A stretch of 5,740 nucleotides of DNA, taken from positions 1 to 5,740 of the forward strand of contig CAIYSK010000120.1 in the NCBI GenBank assembly GCA_903928835.1, given 5' to 3'. Within the stretch, counting starts at the first letter, position 1; each line of letters begins with the position of its first letter. Source of the stretch: an uncultured cyanobacterium. Its GTDB lineage: Bacteria > Cyanobacteriota > Cyanobacteriia > PCC-6307 > Cyanobiaceae. A model generated the notes under the pieces. It had not been told where the DNA came from. It saw only the letters and a list, made by a program, of their open reading frames with translations, and made no database searches. The position numbers and the translations under genes were made by a program. Below, in pieces: positions 1-5,740 of this stretch.

Positions 1-188
1 CCCTCGATGGCGCTGCCAGCGGTGGCCCCGTCCTCGGGGATGCCCTGGCCTTCCTGGGCTGCCGCGTGGTTCAGCGGATGGAGGGCCCCGACCACTGGAT
101 CATCTATGCCGAGGTGGAGCAGGGCAACGTCTCCGACACCGAGTCCTCCACCGCCGTGCACCACCGCAAGGTAGGCAACCACTACTGA
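1..188 (+). CDS. flv3: Flavodiiron protein, C-terminal end only (probably Flv3)
   Basis: This is the 3' end of a gene that starts before the window; 61 codons are visible, in frame from base 3 to the TGA at 186-188. The visible part is the end of a flavin-reductase-like domain, the third domain of cyanobacterial class C flavodiiron proteins. It aligns along its length with the last 60 or so residues of the next gene: RMEGPDHWIIYAEV matches RMECGDHWLIYAQV, and TAVHHRKVGNHY matches TAVHQRRSGATY. The two are therefore tandem paralogues. The neighbour has the defective metal site of Flv1, so this one is most likely Flv3, the partner with a complete diiron site. That is inference, because the ligand-bearing domain lies outside the window. 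Flv1 and Flv3 are known to act together in NAD(P)H-linked or ferredoxin-linked reduction of O2 to water in the cytosol. The stop overlaps the next start as TGATG, so co-translation is likely. Confidence 0.82.
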   Translation, partial: LDGAASGGPVLGDALAFLGCRVVQRMEGPDHWIIYAEVEQGNVSDTESSTAVHHRKVGNHY

Positions 189-2044
189 TGGCCGTTCTCG
201 CTTCCGAAGCCCGCGATGCCGCCGCCCTTGGGCGCCGGGTGGTTGTGCTGCCGATCGAACCGGGGCTGCTCTGCCTGCGCTGCCTCAGCCCCAACCGCCT
301 GCGCTTCGAGCTGGAGTACGGCCTCGAGCGGGGCACCAGCGCCAACAGCTTCCTGTTCAGCGAAGGGCTCACGCCAGCGGGCCAGGCCGTGCCGCCGGTG
401 CTGCTGTTTCCCCCGGGGGAATCGTTTGCGGCACCCTTTCTGGAGCAGCTCCAAGCCCTGGTGCCCGCCACTGCGGCCCTGAAGGTGGTGGTGGGCCATG
501 TCAATCCCAACCGGGTGGCGATGCTGCGCCAACTCGCCAGCCATTGGCCGGCCCTGATGCTGGTGGCCTCCAATACCGGAGCCAAGTTGCTCGGCGAGCT
601 TTGGAGCCAACGCAAGCCCTCCCCCCCTAGCAGCGAAGCGACCGGAGCCCCAAGCCCATCGCTGCCAGCCCTGCCGCCCCTGGATGTGGTGAAGCAGGAG
701 GTGAGCCGCCAGCTCAGCGAAGGCCACCGAATCACCCTGTTGCCCACCCCCACCCCCCGCTGGCCTGGGGGCCTGATGGCCTTTGAAGAGAGCACGGGGC
801 TCTTGATGAGCGGCAAGTTTTTCTCCGCCCACCTCTGCAGCGAAACCTTCGCCGAATCCAACCGCAGCAGCACCGAAGAAGATCGCCGCTACTTCTACGA
901 CTGCCTGATGGCCCCGATGGCACGGCAGGTGGAAACGGTGGTGGAGCGGCTCGAGGATCTCGACATCCGCACCATTGCACCGGGCCATGGTCCGACCATC
1001 GCCGACAGCTGGCGCAGTCTGCTCAACGACTACCGCCGCTGGGGCGAAGGCCAGCAGCGCGCCAAACTCTCGGTGGCGTTGTTGTTTGCCAGCGCCTACG
1101 GCAACACCGCTGCCATTGCCGATGGCCTGGCCCAGGGCGTTTCGCGCACGGGCGTGCGGGTGGAGAGCATCAACTGCGAATTCAGCGGCGCCGAGCAACT
1201 GCTCAACGCTATTCGCAGCTGCGATGCCATCTTGATTGGATCGCCAACCCTGGGGGGCCATGCCCCCACACCGATCGTTTCAGCCTTGGGCACCCTGCTG
1301 GCTGAAGGCGATCGCAATAAGCCTGTGGGCGTATTTGGCAGCTTTGGCTGGAGCGGTGAAGCCCTCGACCTGCTCGAGAGCAAATTGCGCGATGGCGGCT
1401 TCCGCTTTGCGTTTGAACCCATCAAGGTGAAGTTCAGCCCGGATGCCACCACCCTCAAAGCCATTGAGGAAACCGGCACCTCCCTGGGACGCAGCCTGCT
1501 GGCAGAGCAGCGCAAACAACAGCGCCGCAGCGCCGGTGGCGGCCTGAGTGAAAGCCGCAGCAACCCCGCCATTCAGGCCCTGGGCCGCGTCTTGGGCTCC
1601 CTCTGCGTGCTCACCACCTGCAAAGGAGAGCCTGAATCCCGTCTCAGTGGCGCCATGGTGGCCAGCTGGGTCAGCCAGGCCAGCTTTGACCCACCCGGCC
1701 TCACCGTGGCGGTGGCCAAAGATCGGGCCGTAGAAGCGCTCCTCCACATCGGCGATGGCTTCGCCCTCAACGTGCTGGCGGCAGGTCGAGAAACCGGGGC
1801 CATGAAGCAATTCCTCCAACCCTTCGCACCCGGTGCCGATCGCTTTGCTGGCCTGGAGCTGGAGTCGACCCCGACGGGGCAACCCATCCTTCCCGAGGGC
1901 CTGGCCTGGCTGGAGTGCACGGTGAAGCAGCGCATGGAGTGCGGCGACCACTGGCTGATCTATGCCCAGGTGGATGCCGGCGGGGTACTGGATGCCAGCG
2001 GCGCCACCGCCGTGCACCAGCGCCGCAGCGGCGCCACCTACTAA
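188..2044 (+). CDS. flv1: Flavodiiron protein Flv1 with non-canonical diiron site
   Basis: This 618-residue protein has the three-domain plan of cyanobacterial class C flavodiiron proteins, which with Flv3 reduce O2 to water as an electron sink after photosystem I. Residues 1-285 are the metallo-beta-lactamase-like domain, with the family stretch LSPNRLRFELEYGLERGT at 33-50. Residues 294-440 are flavodoxin-like, with the FMN phosphate loop SAYGNT at 302-307, GSPTLGG at 351-357 and FGSFGWSG at 383-390. Residues 460-618 are the flavin-reductase-like domain. The usual diiron ligands H-x-E-x-D...H...D...H are largely lost: the first motif reads H104-V-N106-P-N108-R, the next His is R191, the bridging Asp is K210, and only H104 and H267 remain. 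This pattern is known for Flv1, whereas Flv3 keeps the ligands. The ATG at 188 shares one base with the upstream stop; AAGGTAGG at 168-175 is a distant, weak ribosome-binding candidate. A Pro/Ser-rich stretch lies at 141-164. The Flv1 call is firm; activity without Flv3 is doubtful. Confidence 0.93.
   Translation: MAVLASEARDAAALGRRVVVLPIEPGLLCLRCLSPNRLRFELEYGLERGTSANSFLFSEGLTPAGQAVPPVLLFPPGESFAAPFLEQLQALVPATAALKVVVGHVNPNRVAMLRQLASHWPALMLVASNTGAKLLGELWSQRKPSPPSSEATGAPSPSLPALPPLDVVKQEVSRQLSEGHRITLLPTPTPRWPGGLMAFEESTGLLMSGKFFSAHLCSETFAESNRSSTEEDRRYFYDCLMAPMARQVETVVERLEDLDIRTIAPGHGPTIADSWRSLLNDYRRWGEGQQRAKLSVALLFASAYGNTAAIADGLAQGVSRTGVRVESINCEFSGAEQLLNAIRSCDAILIGSPTLGGHAPTPIVSALGTLLAEGDRNKPVGVFGSFGWSGEALDLLESKLRDGGFRFAFEPIKVKFSPDATTLKAIEETGTSLGRSLLAEQRKQQRRSAGGGLSESRSNPAIQALGRVLGSLCVLTTCKGEPESRLSGAMVASWVSQASFDPPGLTVAVAKDRAVEALLHIGDGFALNVLAAGRETGAMKQFLQPFAPGADRFAGLELESTPTGQPILPEGLAWLECTVKQRMECGDHWLIYAQVDAGGVLDASGATAVHQRRSGATY
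1308..1315. repeat. HIP1 octamer GCGATCGC
   Basis: A complete copy of the cyanobacterial highly iterated palindrome lies inside the flavodoxin domain of flv1, where it helps encode the residues Gly-Asp-Arg-Asn. It is one of two full octamers here, alongside nine further CGATCG cores. Confidence 0.7.
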
Positions 2045-2067
2045 CTCATACTCGGTCCGACTTAGCC

Positions 2068-2073
2068 TATAGT
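2068..2073 (+). promoter_or_regulatory. Possible -10 element for the rubrerythrin gene
   Basis: TATAGT lies 32 nt upstream of the rubrerythrin ATG, in the 61-nt gap after flv1, and differs from TATAAT at one position. A start near 2080 would leave a leader of about 25 nt. The segment 17 nt upstream (2045-2050) does not resemble a -35 box. Rubrerythrin could therefore have its own promoter, be read through from flv1, or both. Confidence 0.3.
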
Positions 2074-2105
2074 TTCTGAATCGATTGCCCCTAACCAGCC
2101 CTGTC

Positions 2106-2819
2106 ATGGACCTCTCCAAGCCCAACACCGCCGCCAACCTCGAAGCCGCGTTTGGCGGGGAAAGCATGGCCAACCGCAAATATCTGTTTTTTGCTGCCGT
2201 CGCCCAACAGCTCGGCAACAAGGACCTCGCCCGCCTGTTCAAAGACACGGCCAACCAGGAAACGGAACACGCCTTTGCCCACTTCCGCCTAATGCACCCC
2301 GAGTTGGTGATCGACGATCCCGAGGCGCTCTCTGAGGCAGAGAAAGCCGCCGTCTTGAGCCGCTGTTTGGAGCTGGCGATCGAGGGCGAGACCTACGAAT
2401 ACACAACGATGTATCCGGACTTTGCCGCCCAGGCCGAGTGCGATCGTGACGCCGCTGCCAGCGCCGAATTCCAAGAGCAAATCTCCGAATCCAAGGCCCA
2501 CGCAGGAATTTTCCGCAAGGCCGCCAGCAACTTCGGCTTTCTCGTACCCATTGAGCACCACCACGCCGATCGCTACGGCGTCGCCCTCGAGGCCCTCCAA
2601 GGCAAAGGCAGTGCGGGCGATGCCGCCACAGCCACCCCGGGGCTCTGGATTTGCAAGGTTTGCTCGATGATTTACGACCCCACCAAGGGGGATCCGGATT
2701 CAGGCATTGCCGCAGGCACCCCCTTCGAATCCATTCCGGATTCCTGGATTTGTCCGATCTGCCAAACCCGCAAGGCCAACTTCATTCCCTATTGCCCGCC
2801 AGCCCTGCTGGCCGCCTAA
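2106..2819 (+). CDS. rbr: Rubrerythrin with C-terminal rubredoxin domain
   Basis: Rubrerythrins are cytosolic non-haem diiron peroxidases that reduce H2O2 to water; a rubredoxin-type iron centre passes the electrons. This 237-residue protein has both parts in the classical order. The ferritin-like four-helix domain (about 1-160) shows the expected ligand stations: E19 in FGGESMANRKY, E52 and H55 in ETEHA, E95 and E98 in GETYEY, and E128 and H132 in ESKAH. A linker rich in Gly and Ala (162-178) leads to the rubredoxin domain (about 179-228) with C183-x2-C186 and C216-x2-C219. The 29 residues between the pairs are the spacing of a free-standing rubredoxin, longer than in the Desulfovibrio-type rubrerythrin. 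The ATG at 2106 was chosen over the in-frame TTG at 2085, because MDLSKPNTAANLEAAFGGES begins just before the first helix; neither start has a clear ribosome-binding site. In cyanobacteria, including Anabaena RbrA, such proteins are linked to peroxide protection. The gene follows flv1 by 61 nt and converges with the next gene. Confidence 0.93.
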   Translation: MDLSKPNTAANLEAAFGGESMANRKYLFFAAVAQQLGNKDLARLFKDTANQETEHAFAHFRLMHPELVIDDPEALSEAEKAAVLSRCLELAIEGETYEYTTMYPDFAAQAECDRDAAASAEFQEQISESKAHAGIFRKAASNFGFLVPIEHHHADRYGVALEALQGKGSAGDAATATPGLWICKVCSMIYDPTKGDPDSGIAAGTPFESIPDSWICPICQTRKANFIPYCPPALLAA

Positions 2820-2843
2820 GCGGCGCCAAGGCCTAGGCCGCTT
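2818..2843. terminator. GC-rich inverted repeat between convergent genes
   Basis: AAGCGGC (2818-2824) and GCCGCTT (2837-2843) form a perfect 7-bp stem with a 12-nt loop. The left arm includes the last two bases of the rubrerythrin stop codon, and the tag stop of the minus-strand small gene lies in the loop. Competing folds exist: GCCGC-CTAA-GCGGC at 2811-2824, and the self-complementary GGCCTAGGCC at 2830-2839. No T-run follows on either strand, so this is not a textbook intrinsic terminator. The position, 13 nt between two convergent stops, fits a two-way transcription barrier. Confidence 0.35.
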
Positions 2844-3066
2844 GCGGTGGGGGGGTGGGCTGGCCGCCGGCGTGGAAAGGCAGAACCAGGGTGGCCCAAT
2901 GGTCCGGGCGCTGGGGCTTGACCCGGCGCGATCGGCGGACACCGAAGGGCACCCGCACCACATTGGTCCCTTCGACACGAACGGTGCCATCTACGCGCAT
3001 GGCGGGACTGGTCTTGGAGGACTGGCCAGAACCCTTGGTGCCAGAGCCGTCGTTAGTGCCGTTCAT
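2833..3066 (-). CDS. Small basic protein of unknown function
   Basis: I do not recognise this 77-residue protein. The first 20 residues are Gly/Ser/Thr-rich and probably disordered. Residues 21-48 form the likely core, alternating in a beta-strand-like way with an imperfect internal repeat, RVDGTV (24-29) then RVEGTN (30-35). A basic patch RRSRRVKPQR follows (44-53), then DHWATLVLPF (55-64) and a Pro-rich tail. There are 11 Lys/Arg against 4 Asp/Glu, no Cys, no signal peptide and no membrane segment. Support for a real gene: it fills the only sizeable gap between well-identified genes, ends 13 nt from the convergent rubrerythrin stop, and mostly uses G/C-ending codons like its neighbours. The ATG at 3064-3066 is preceded by GGGGATC, a weak ribosome-binding candidate; an in-frame TTG at 3073-3075 would add three residues. 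It lies downstream of gcvP in the same direction, 154 nt away, so it may have its own promoter. Nucleic-acid binding would fit the charge but is speculation. Confidence 0.65.
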   Translation of the reverse strand: MNGTNDGSGTKGSGQSSKTSPAMRVDGTVRVEGTNVVRVPFGVRRSRRVKPQRPDHWATLVLPFHAGGQPTPPPQAA

Positions 3067-3108
3067 GATCCCCAAACGATGAAAGGCGAAACTGCTGGAA
3101 TGGTGCCA

Positions 3109-3170
3109 AAAGCAAAAGCTCCTGAACGGCCGTTAAAGCAATTTGAGTTGAAAAGCAAGGTCCAAAGCAA
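3109..3170. repeat. Four AAAGCAA heptamers in the gcvP-distal spacer
   Basis: AAAGCAA occurs at 3109-3115, 3135-3141, 3152-3158 and 3164-3170, always on the + strand (TTGCTTT as read in the direction of the minus-strand genes). Start-to-start distances are 26, 17 and 12 nt. All four lie in the 154-nt spacer between the small gene and gcvP, which is visibly richer in A/T than the coding DNA. They could be regulator sites upstream of the small gene or simple A-rich drift. I do not match them to a known cyanobacterial box. Confidence 0.4.
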
Positions 3171-3178
3171 TGCTGGAC
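3160..3178 (-). terminator. Possible terminator hairpin downstream of gcvP
   Basis: In the minus-strand transcript, GTCC and AGC pair with GCT and GGAC around an ATT loop, with a two-base TT bulge. It begins 42 nt after the gcvP stop and is followed by CTTGCTTTTC, a moderately U-rich tail. On the + strand the stem extends by AAG/TTT including a G-T wobble (3157-3181). The stem is short and bulged, so it is a candidate only. If real, it would separate gcvP from the small downstream gene. Confidence 0.33.
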
Positions 3179-3220
3179 TTTACCTATTTCAATCTAACTC
3201 TATTCTGCGCCATAAACAGC

Positions 3221-5740
3221 CTAACTGGCAGTCTGCACAAAGGTTTGTTGGGCCAGTTCCTCAACCGAGGGGCAAGTGCACACCAAGTTGCGATCGCCAT
3301 AAGCATTATCAATGCGGGCAACTGCAGGCCAAAACTTGTTGCTTCTCTGGCCGTCACCGGCAGGGAATGCTGCCTGACTGCGGCTATAGGGCCGATCCCA
3401 ACCATCAGCTGTCACCGCAGCGAGGGTGTGGGGAGCTCGCTTCAGCGGGTTGTTGACGGGATCCAGCTCCCCAGCCTCGATCCCAGCCGCCTCAGCCCGA
3501 ATCGCCACCATCGCTGCACAAAAGCGATCGATCTCCGCGAGCGACTCACTTTCCGTAGGCTCCACCATCACCGTGCCGGCCACAGGCCAACTAACGGTGG
3601 GGGCATGGAAGCCAAAATCCATCAGCCGTTTGGCCAGGTCGTCGACCTCCAGGCCAATGCTGCGCTTGAGGGGCCGCAAATCGAGGATGCATTCGTGGGC
3701 GACCCAACCATTGGCTCCCCAGAAAAGAACTGGGAAGTGGGGATCCAGGCGCTTGGCAATCACATTGGCCGCCAGCAACGCCACCTGGCTGGCCCTGCGC
3801 AAGCCAATCCCCCCCATCATGCGGATGTACATCCAACTGATCGGCAGAATGCTGGCGCTGCCCAAGGGGGCTGCAGACACCTGACCCGCCCCATCGGCGA
3901 GGGAATCACCAACCGATCCAGGCAGAAAGGGCACCAGGTGCTCAGCCACAGCAATTGGTCCGACCCCTGGCCCACCCCCCCCATGGGGGATGCAGAAGGT
4001 CTTGTGCAAGTTGAGATGGCAGACATCGGCCCCATAGAGGCCGGGCTTGCAAAGCCCCACCTGGGCGTTGAGGTTGGCGCCATCGAGATAAACCTGGCCT
4101 CCGTGGGCATGCACCAAATCGCAGATCTGGCCCAAATCAGCCTCAAAAACCCCATGGGTGGATGGATAGGTAATCATCAAGGCCGCCAGATCACTGGCAT
4201 GGGCCTGAACCTTGGCTGCCAAATCCACCTCGTCAATGGCGTCGTCCTGGCAGGCAACCGGCACAACCTGCATGCCTGCCATCACCGCACTGGCGGGATT
4301 GGTGCCGTGGGCACTCACCGGAATGAGGCACACCCGGCGATGGCCCTCACCGCGGCTGCGGTGCCAGGCACGAATGGCCAAGAGCCCGGCGTATTCGCCC
4401 TGGGATCCGGCATTCGGCTGCAGCGAAACGGCCGCAAAACCCGTAATGGCGGCCAACCAGTCCTCCAGTTGGGCAGCAAGTATTTGGTAACCAACCGTCT
4501 GAGAGCACGGAGCCAAGGGATGCAACTGGCCAAAGGCGGGCCAACTCACCGGAGCCAGTTCCGCTGCCGCATTCAGCTTCATGGTGCAGCTGCCCAGGGG
4601 AATCATCCCGTGGACCAATGACAGATCTTTGCTGACGAGCCGCTGGATGTAACGGAGCAGTTCGGTTTCGCTGCGGTACTGGTGAAACACGCTCTGGCTC
4701 AACCAACCCGCCTGGCGCATCGGCACCCCAGCCCAGGCCTTCGCCGGGCTCACCTCAGCGCACACTGACCGGCAAACTGCTTGGGCCTGGGCCGCTTGGG
4801 CCCCATCTCCGGCGAGGGCCGCCAACAACTGATCAAGTTCCTCGATGGAACTCAATTCATCCAGGCTGATGCCCACGGCAGTCTCCGTTGCCCGCAGGTT
4901 GAAGCCTCCCTCCAAGGCCTGCGCCACCAGGGCTTGAGGCTCTTGGGTGGGAATAGTGAGGGTATCCAAGCCAACCCCTGGCTCCACAGGCAGGTTCAAC
5001 GCCGCCAACCCCGCCGCCAACCCCGCCCGCAGGACCACGAGGCGGCGGGCGATGGCCGCAAGACCCTCGGGCCCATGGTGAACGGCATAAAAGCCGGAAA
5101 TCACCGCCAACAGCACCTGGGCTGTACAAATGTTGCTAGTGGCCTTGTCACGGCGGATGTGCTGCTCGCGGGTCTGCAGGGCCAAGCGGAGGGCGCTCCG
5201 ACCTTCCGCATCGAGCGACTGACCCACCAGGCGGCCAGGAATTTGGCGCTTGAAGGCCTCGGTGGTGGCAAAGAACGCTGCGTGGGGGCCCCCAAAACCC
5301 ATGGGCACCCCAAAGCGCTGGGCACTGCCCACCGCGATATCCGCTCCCAGCTCCCCCACCGGCTGGAGCAACACCTGGGCCAAAGGATCGATCGCCACAG
5401 CTGTGATCACCCCAGCCCCCCGTGCCGCAGCCAGAAACAATGAGGGATCCCACAAACCACCCCCCGCTCCAGGCAGCTGCAACAACAGCCCAAACACGTC
5501 CTCAGCCAGGGTTGTGGCGGCAGTCCCCGAGGCCGCTAGCCCCTGGGCATCGATCAACTCCAGCTCGATGCCCAGGGGCTCGGCGCGGGTCTGAAGCACC
5601 GCGAGGGTTTGGGGGAACACGGCTCGATCCACCAAAAAACGATGGGCCTGGGGCCGCTTACACACCGACCGGGCCAAGGCCATGGCCTCAGCGGCGGCGG
5701 TGGCCTCATCGAGCAGGGATGCATTGGCAATCGGCAGGCC
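3221..5740 (-). CDS. gcvP: Glycine dehydrogenase (decarboxylating), P-protein; N-terminus outside window
   Basis: This is the P-protein of the glycine cleavage system. It uses pyridoxal phosphate to decarboxylate glycine and passes the aminomethyl group to the lipoyl arm of GcvH. In cyanobacteria this also handles glycine from photorespiratory 2-phosphoglycolate. The frame is open to the right edge, beginning [20 protein letters not shown], so 839 residues are visible; family members of about 950-990 residues imply that some 120-150 are missing. The two homologous halves are present. The N-terminal half carries [17 protein letters not shown] and [20 protein letters not shown]. The C-terminal catalytic half carries [28 protein letters not shown] (visible residues 476-485), and the cofactor site [17 protein letters not shown], with the Schiff-base Lys at visible residue 580 (codon 4001-4003). 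The C-terminus, [12 protein letters not shown], is also typical. I see no frameshift or lost key residue. Its promoter is outside the window. GcvH is a plausible upstream neighbour, but that is inference. Confidence 0.97.
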   Translation of the reverse strand, partial: GLPIANASLLDEATAAAEAMALARSVCKRPQAHRFLVDRAVFPQTLAVLQTRAEPLGIELELIDAQGLAASGTAATTLAEDVFGLLLQLPGAGGGLWDPSLFLAAARGAGVITAVAIDPLAQVLLQPVGELGADIAVGSAQRFGVPMGFGGPHAAFFATTEAFKRQIPGRLVGQSLDAEGRSALRLALQTREQHIRRDKATSNICTAQVLLAVISGFYAVHHGPEGLAAIARRLVVLRAGLAAGLAALNLPVEPGVGLDTLTIPTQEPQALVAQALEGGFNLRATETAVGISLDELSSIEELDQLLAALAGDGAQAAQAQAVCRSVCAEVSPAKAWAGVPMRQAGWLSQSVFHQYRSETELLRYIQRLVSKDLSLVHGMIPLGSCTMKLNAAAELAPVSWPAFGQLHPLAPCSQTVGYQILAAQLEDWLAAITGFAAVSLQPNAGSQGEYAGLLAIRAWHRSRGEGHRRVCLIPVSAHGTNPASAVMAGMQVVPVACQDDAIDEVDLAAKVQAHASDLAALMITYPSTHGVFEADLGQICDLVHAHGGQVYLDGANLNAQVGLCKPGLYGADVCHLNLHKTFCIPHGGGGPGVGPIAVAEHLVPFLPGSVGDSLADGAGQVSAAPLGSASILPISWMYIRMMGGIGLRRASQVALLAANVIAKRLDPHFPVLFWGANGWVAHECILDLRPLKRSIGLEVDDLAKRLMDFGFHAPTVSWPVAGTVMVEPTESESLAEIDRFCAAMVAIRAEAAGIEAGELDPVNNPLKRAPHTLAAVTADGWDRPYSRSQAAFPAGDGQRSNKFWPAVARIDNAYGDRNLVCTCPSVEELAQQTFVQTAS
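3290..3297. repeat. HIP1 octamer GCGATCGC
   Basis: The second complete octamer lies near the 3' end of gcvP. On the minus strand it is read as Gly-Asp-Arg of the conserved GDRNLVC stretch, so it sits at a conserved protein site. Confidence 0.7.

Noticed and set aside
182..1261. Long minus-strand open frame (359 codons) opposite flv1
   Set aside because: It is the antisense shadow of a confidently identified flavodiiron gene. The His/Gln/Gly-rich translation has no recognisable domain, and such frames are common in GC-rich coding DNA.
2085..2105. TTG start giving rubrerythrin seven extra residues
   Set aside because: The ATG at 2106 places the start right before the first helix as expected, and the extra residues (MPLTSPV) add nothing recognisable. 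The TTG also has no ribosome-binding site.
1280..2254. Minus-strand open frame opposite flv1 and rubrerythrin
   Set aside because: It crosses two well-supported + strand genes and their spacer, and its translation is low-complexity with no motif.
2707..3456. + strand open frame running from rubrerythrin into gcvP
   Set aside because: It overlaps the end of rubrerythrin in another frame, the whole small minus-strand gene and the end of gcvP, and has no ribosome-binding site or domain.
3974..3990. Run of eight C followed by ATGGGGG, looking like a slippage tract or palindrome
   Set aside because: It encodes the conserved PHGGGGPG loop next to the catalytic Lys of gcvP and the frame stays open, so protein constraint explains it.
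3170..4621. Long + strand open frame (483 codons) opposite gcvP
   Set aside because: It lies antisense to the catalytic half of gcvP, whose motifs are unmistakable. The antisense translation resembles no family.
1..5740. CRISPR arrays, tRNA genes, insertion-sequence ends, toxin-antitoxin or phage genes
   Set aside because: I looked on both strands and found no regularly spaced repeats, cloverleaf-like segments, transposase motifs or terminal inverted repeats.

Overview
The window looks like chromosomal DNA from a cyanobacterium, most likely a GC-rich picocyanobacterium of the Synechococcus/Cyanobium type. Three things point there. A class C flavodiiron protein (metallo-beta-lactamase, flavodoxin and flavin-reductase domains in one chain) follows the tail of a second one, a pairing typical of oxygenic phototrophs. 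The coding DNA is GC-rich with G/C-ending codons. The hexamer CGATCG occurs 11 times in 5.7 kb, and two of these are complete GCGATCGC (HIP1) octamers, a cyanobacterial genome signature. The genus assignment is an inference.

Layout. The + strand carries the last 61 codons of a flavodiiron protein, probably Flv3 (1-188). A complete Flv1-type flavodiiron protein (188-2044) overlaps it by one base. After a 61-nt gap with a possible -10 element comes rubrerythrin (2106-2819). A GC-rich inverted repeat separates this block from a convergent minus-strand block. That block holds a small basic protein of unknown function (2833-3066), a 154-nt AT-richer spacer with four AAAGCAA heptamers and a hairpin (3067-3220), and gcvP, the glycine cleavage system P-protein (3221-5740), whose N-terminus lies beyond the right edge.

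How the genes may work together. Flv1 and Flv3 are known to form a heteromer that reduces O2 to water on the acceptor side of photosystem I. Rubrerythrin removes peroxide with rubredoxin-type electron transfer. GcvP decarboxylates glycine, including glycine made in photorespiration. All three therefore touch oxygen or its side products in a photosynthetic cell. The two strands are separate transcription units, so a shared purpose is only suggested.

I see no tRNA, rRNA, insertion sequence, CRISPR array, phage gene or clearly new system. The least explained element is the small protein with the repeat-bearing spacer upstream of it. Other points for a second look are the full-size rubredoxin domain and altered ESKAH motif of the rubrerythrin.
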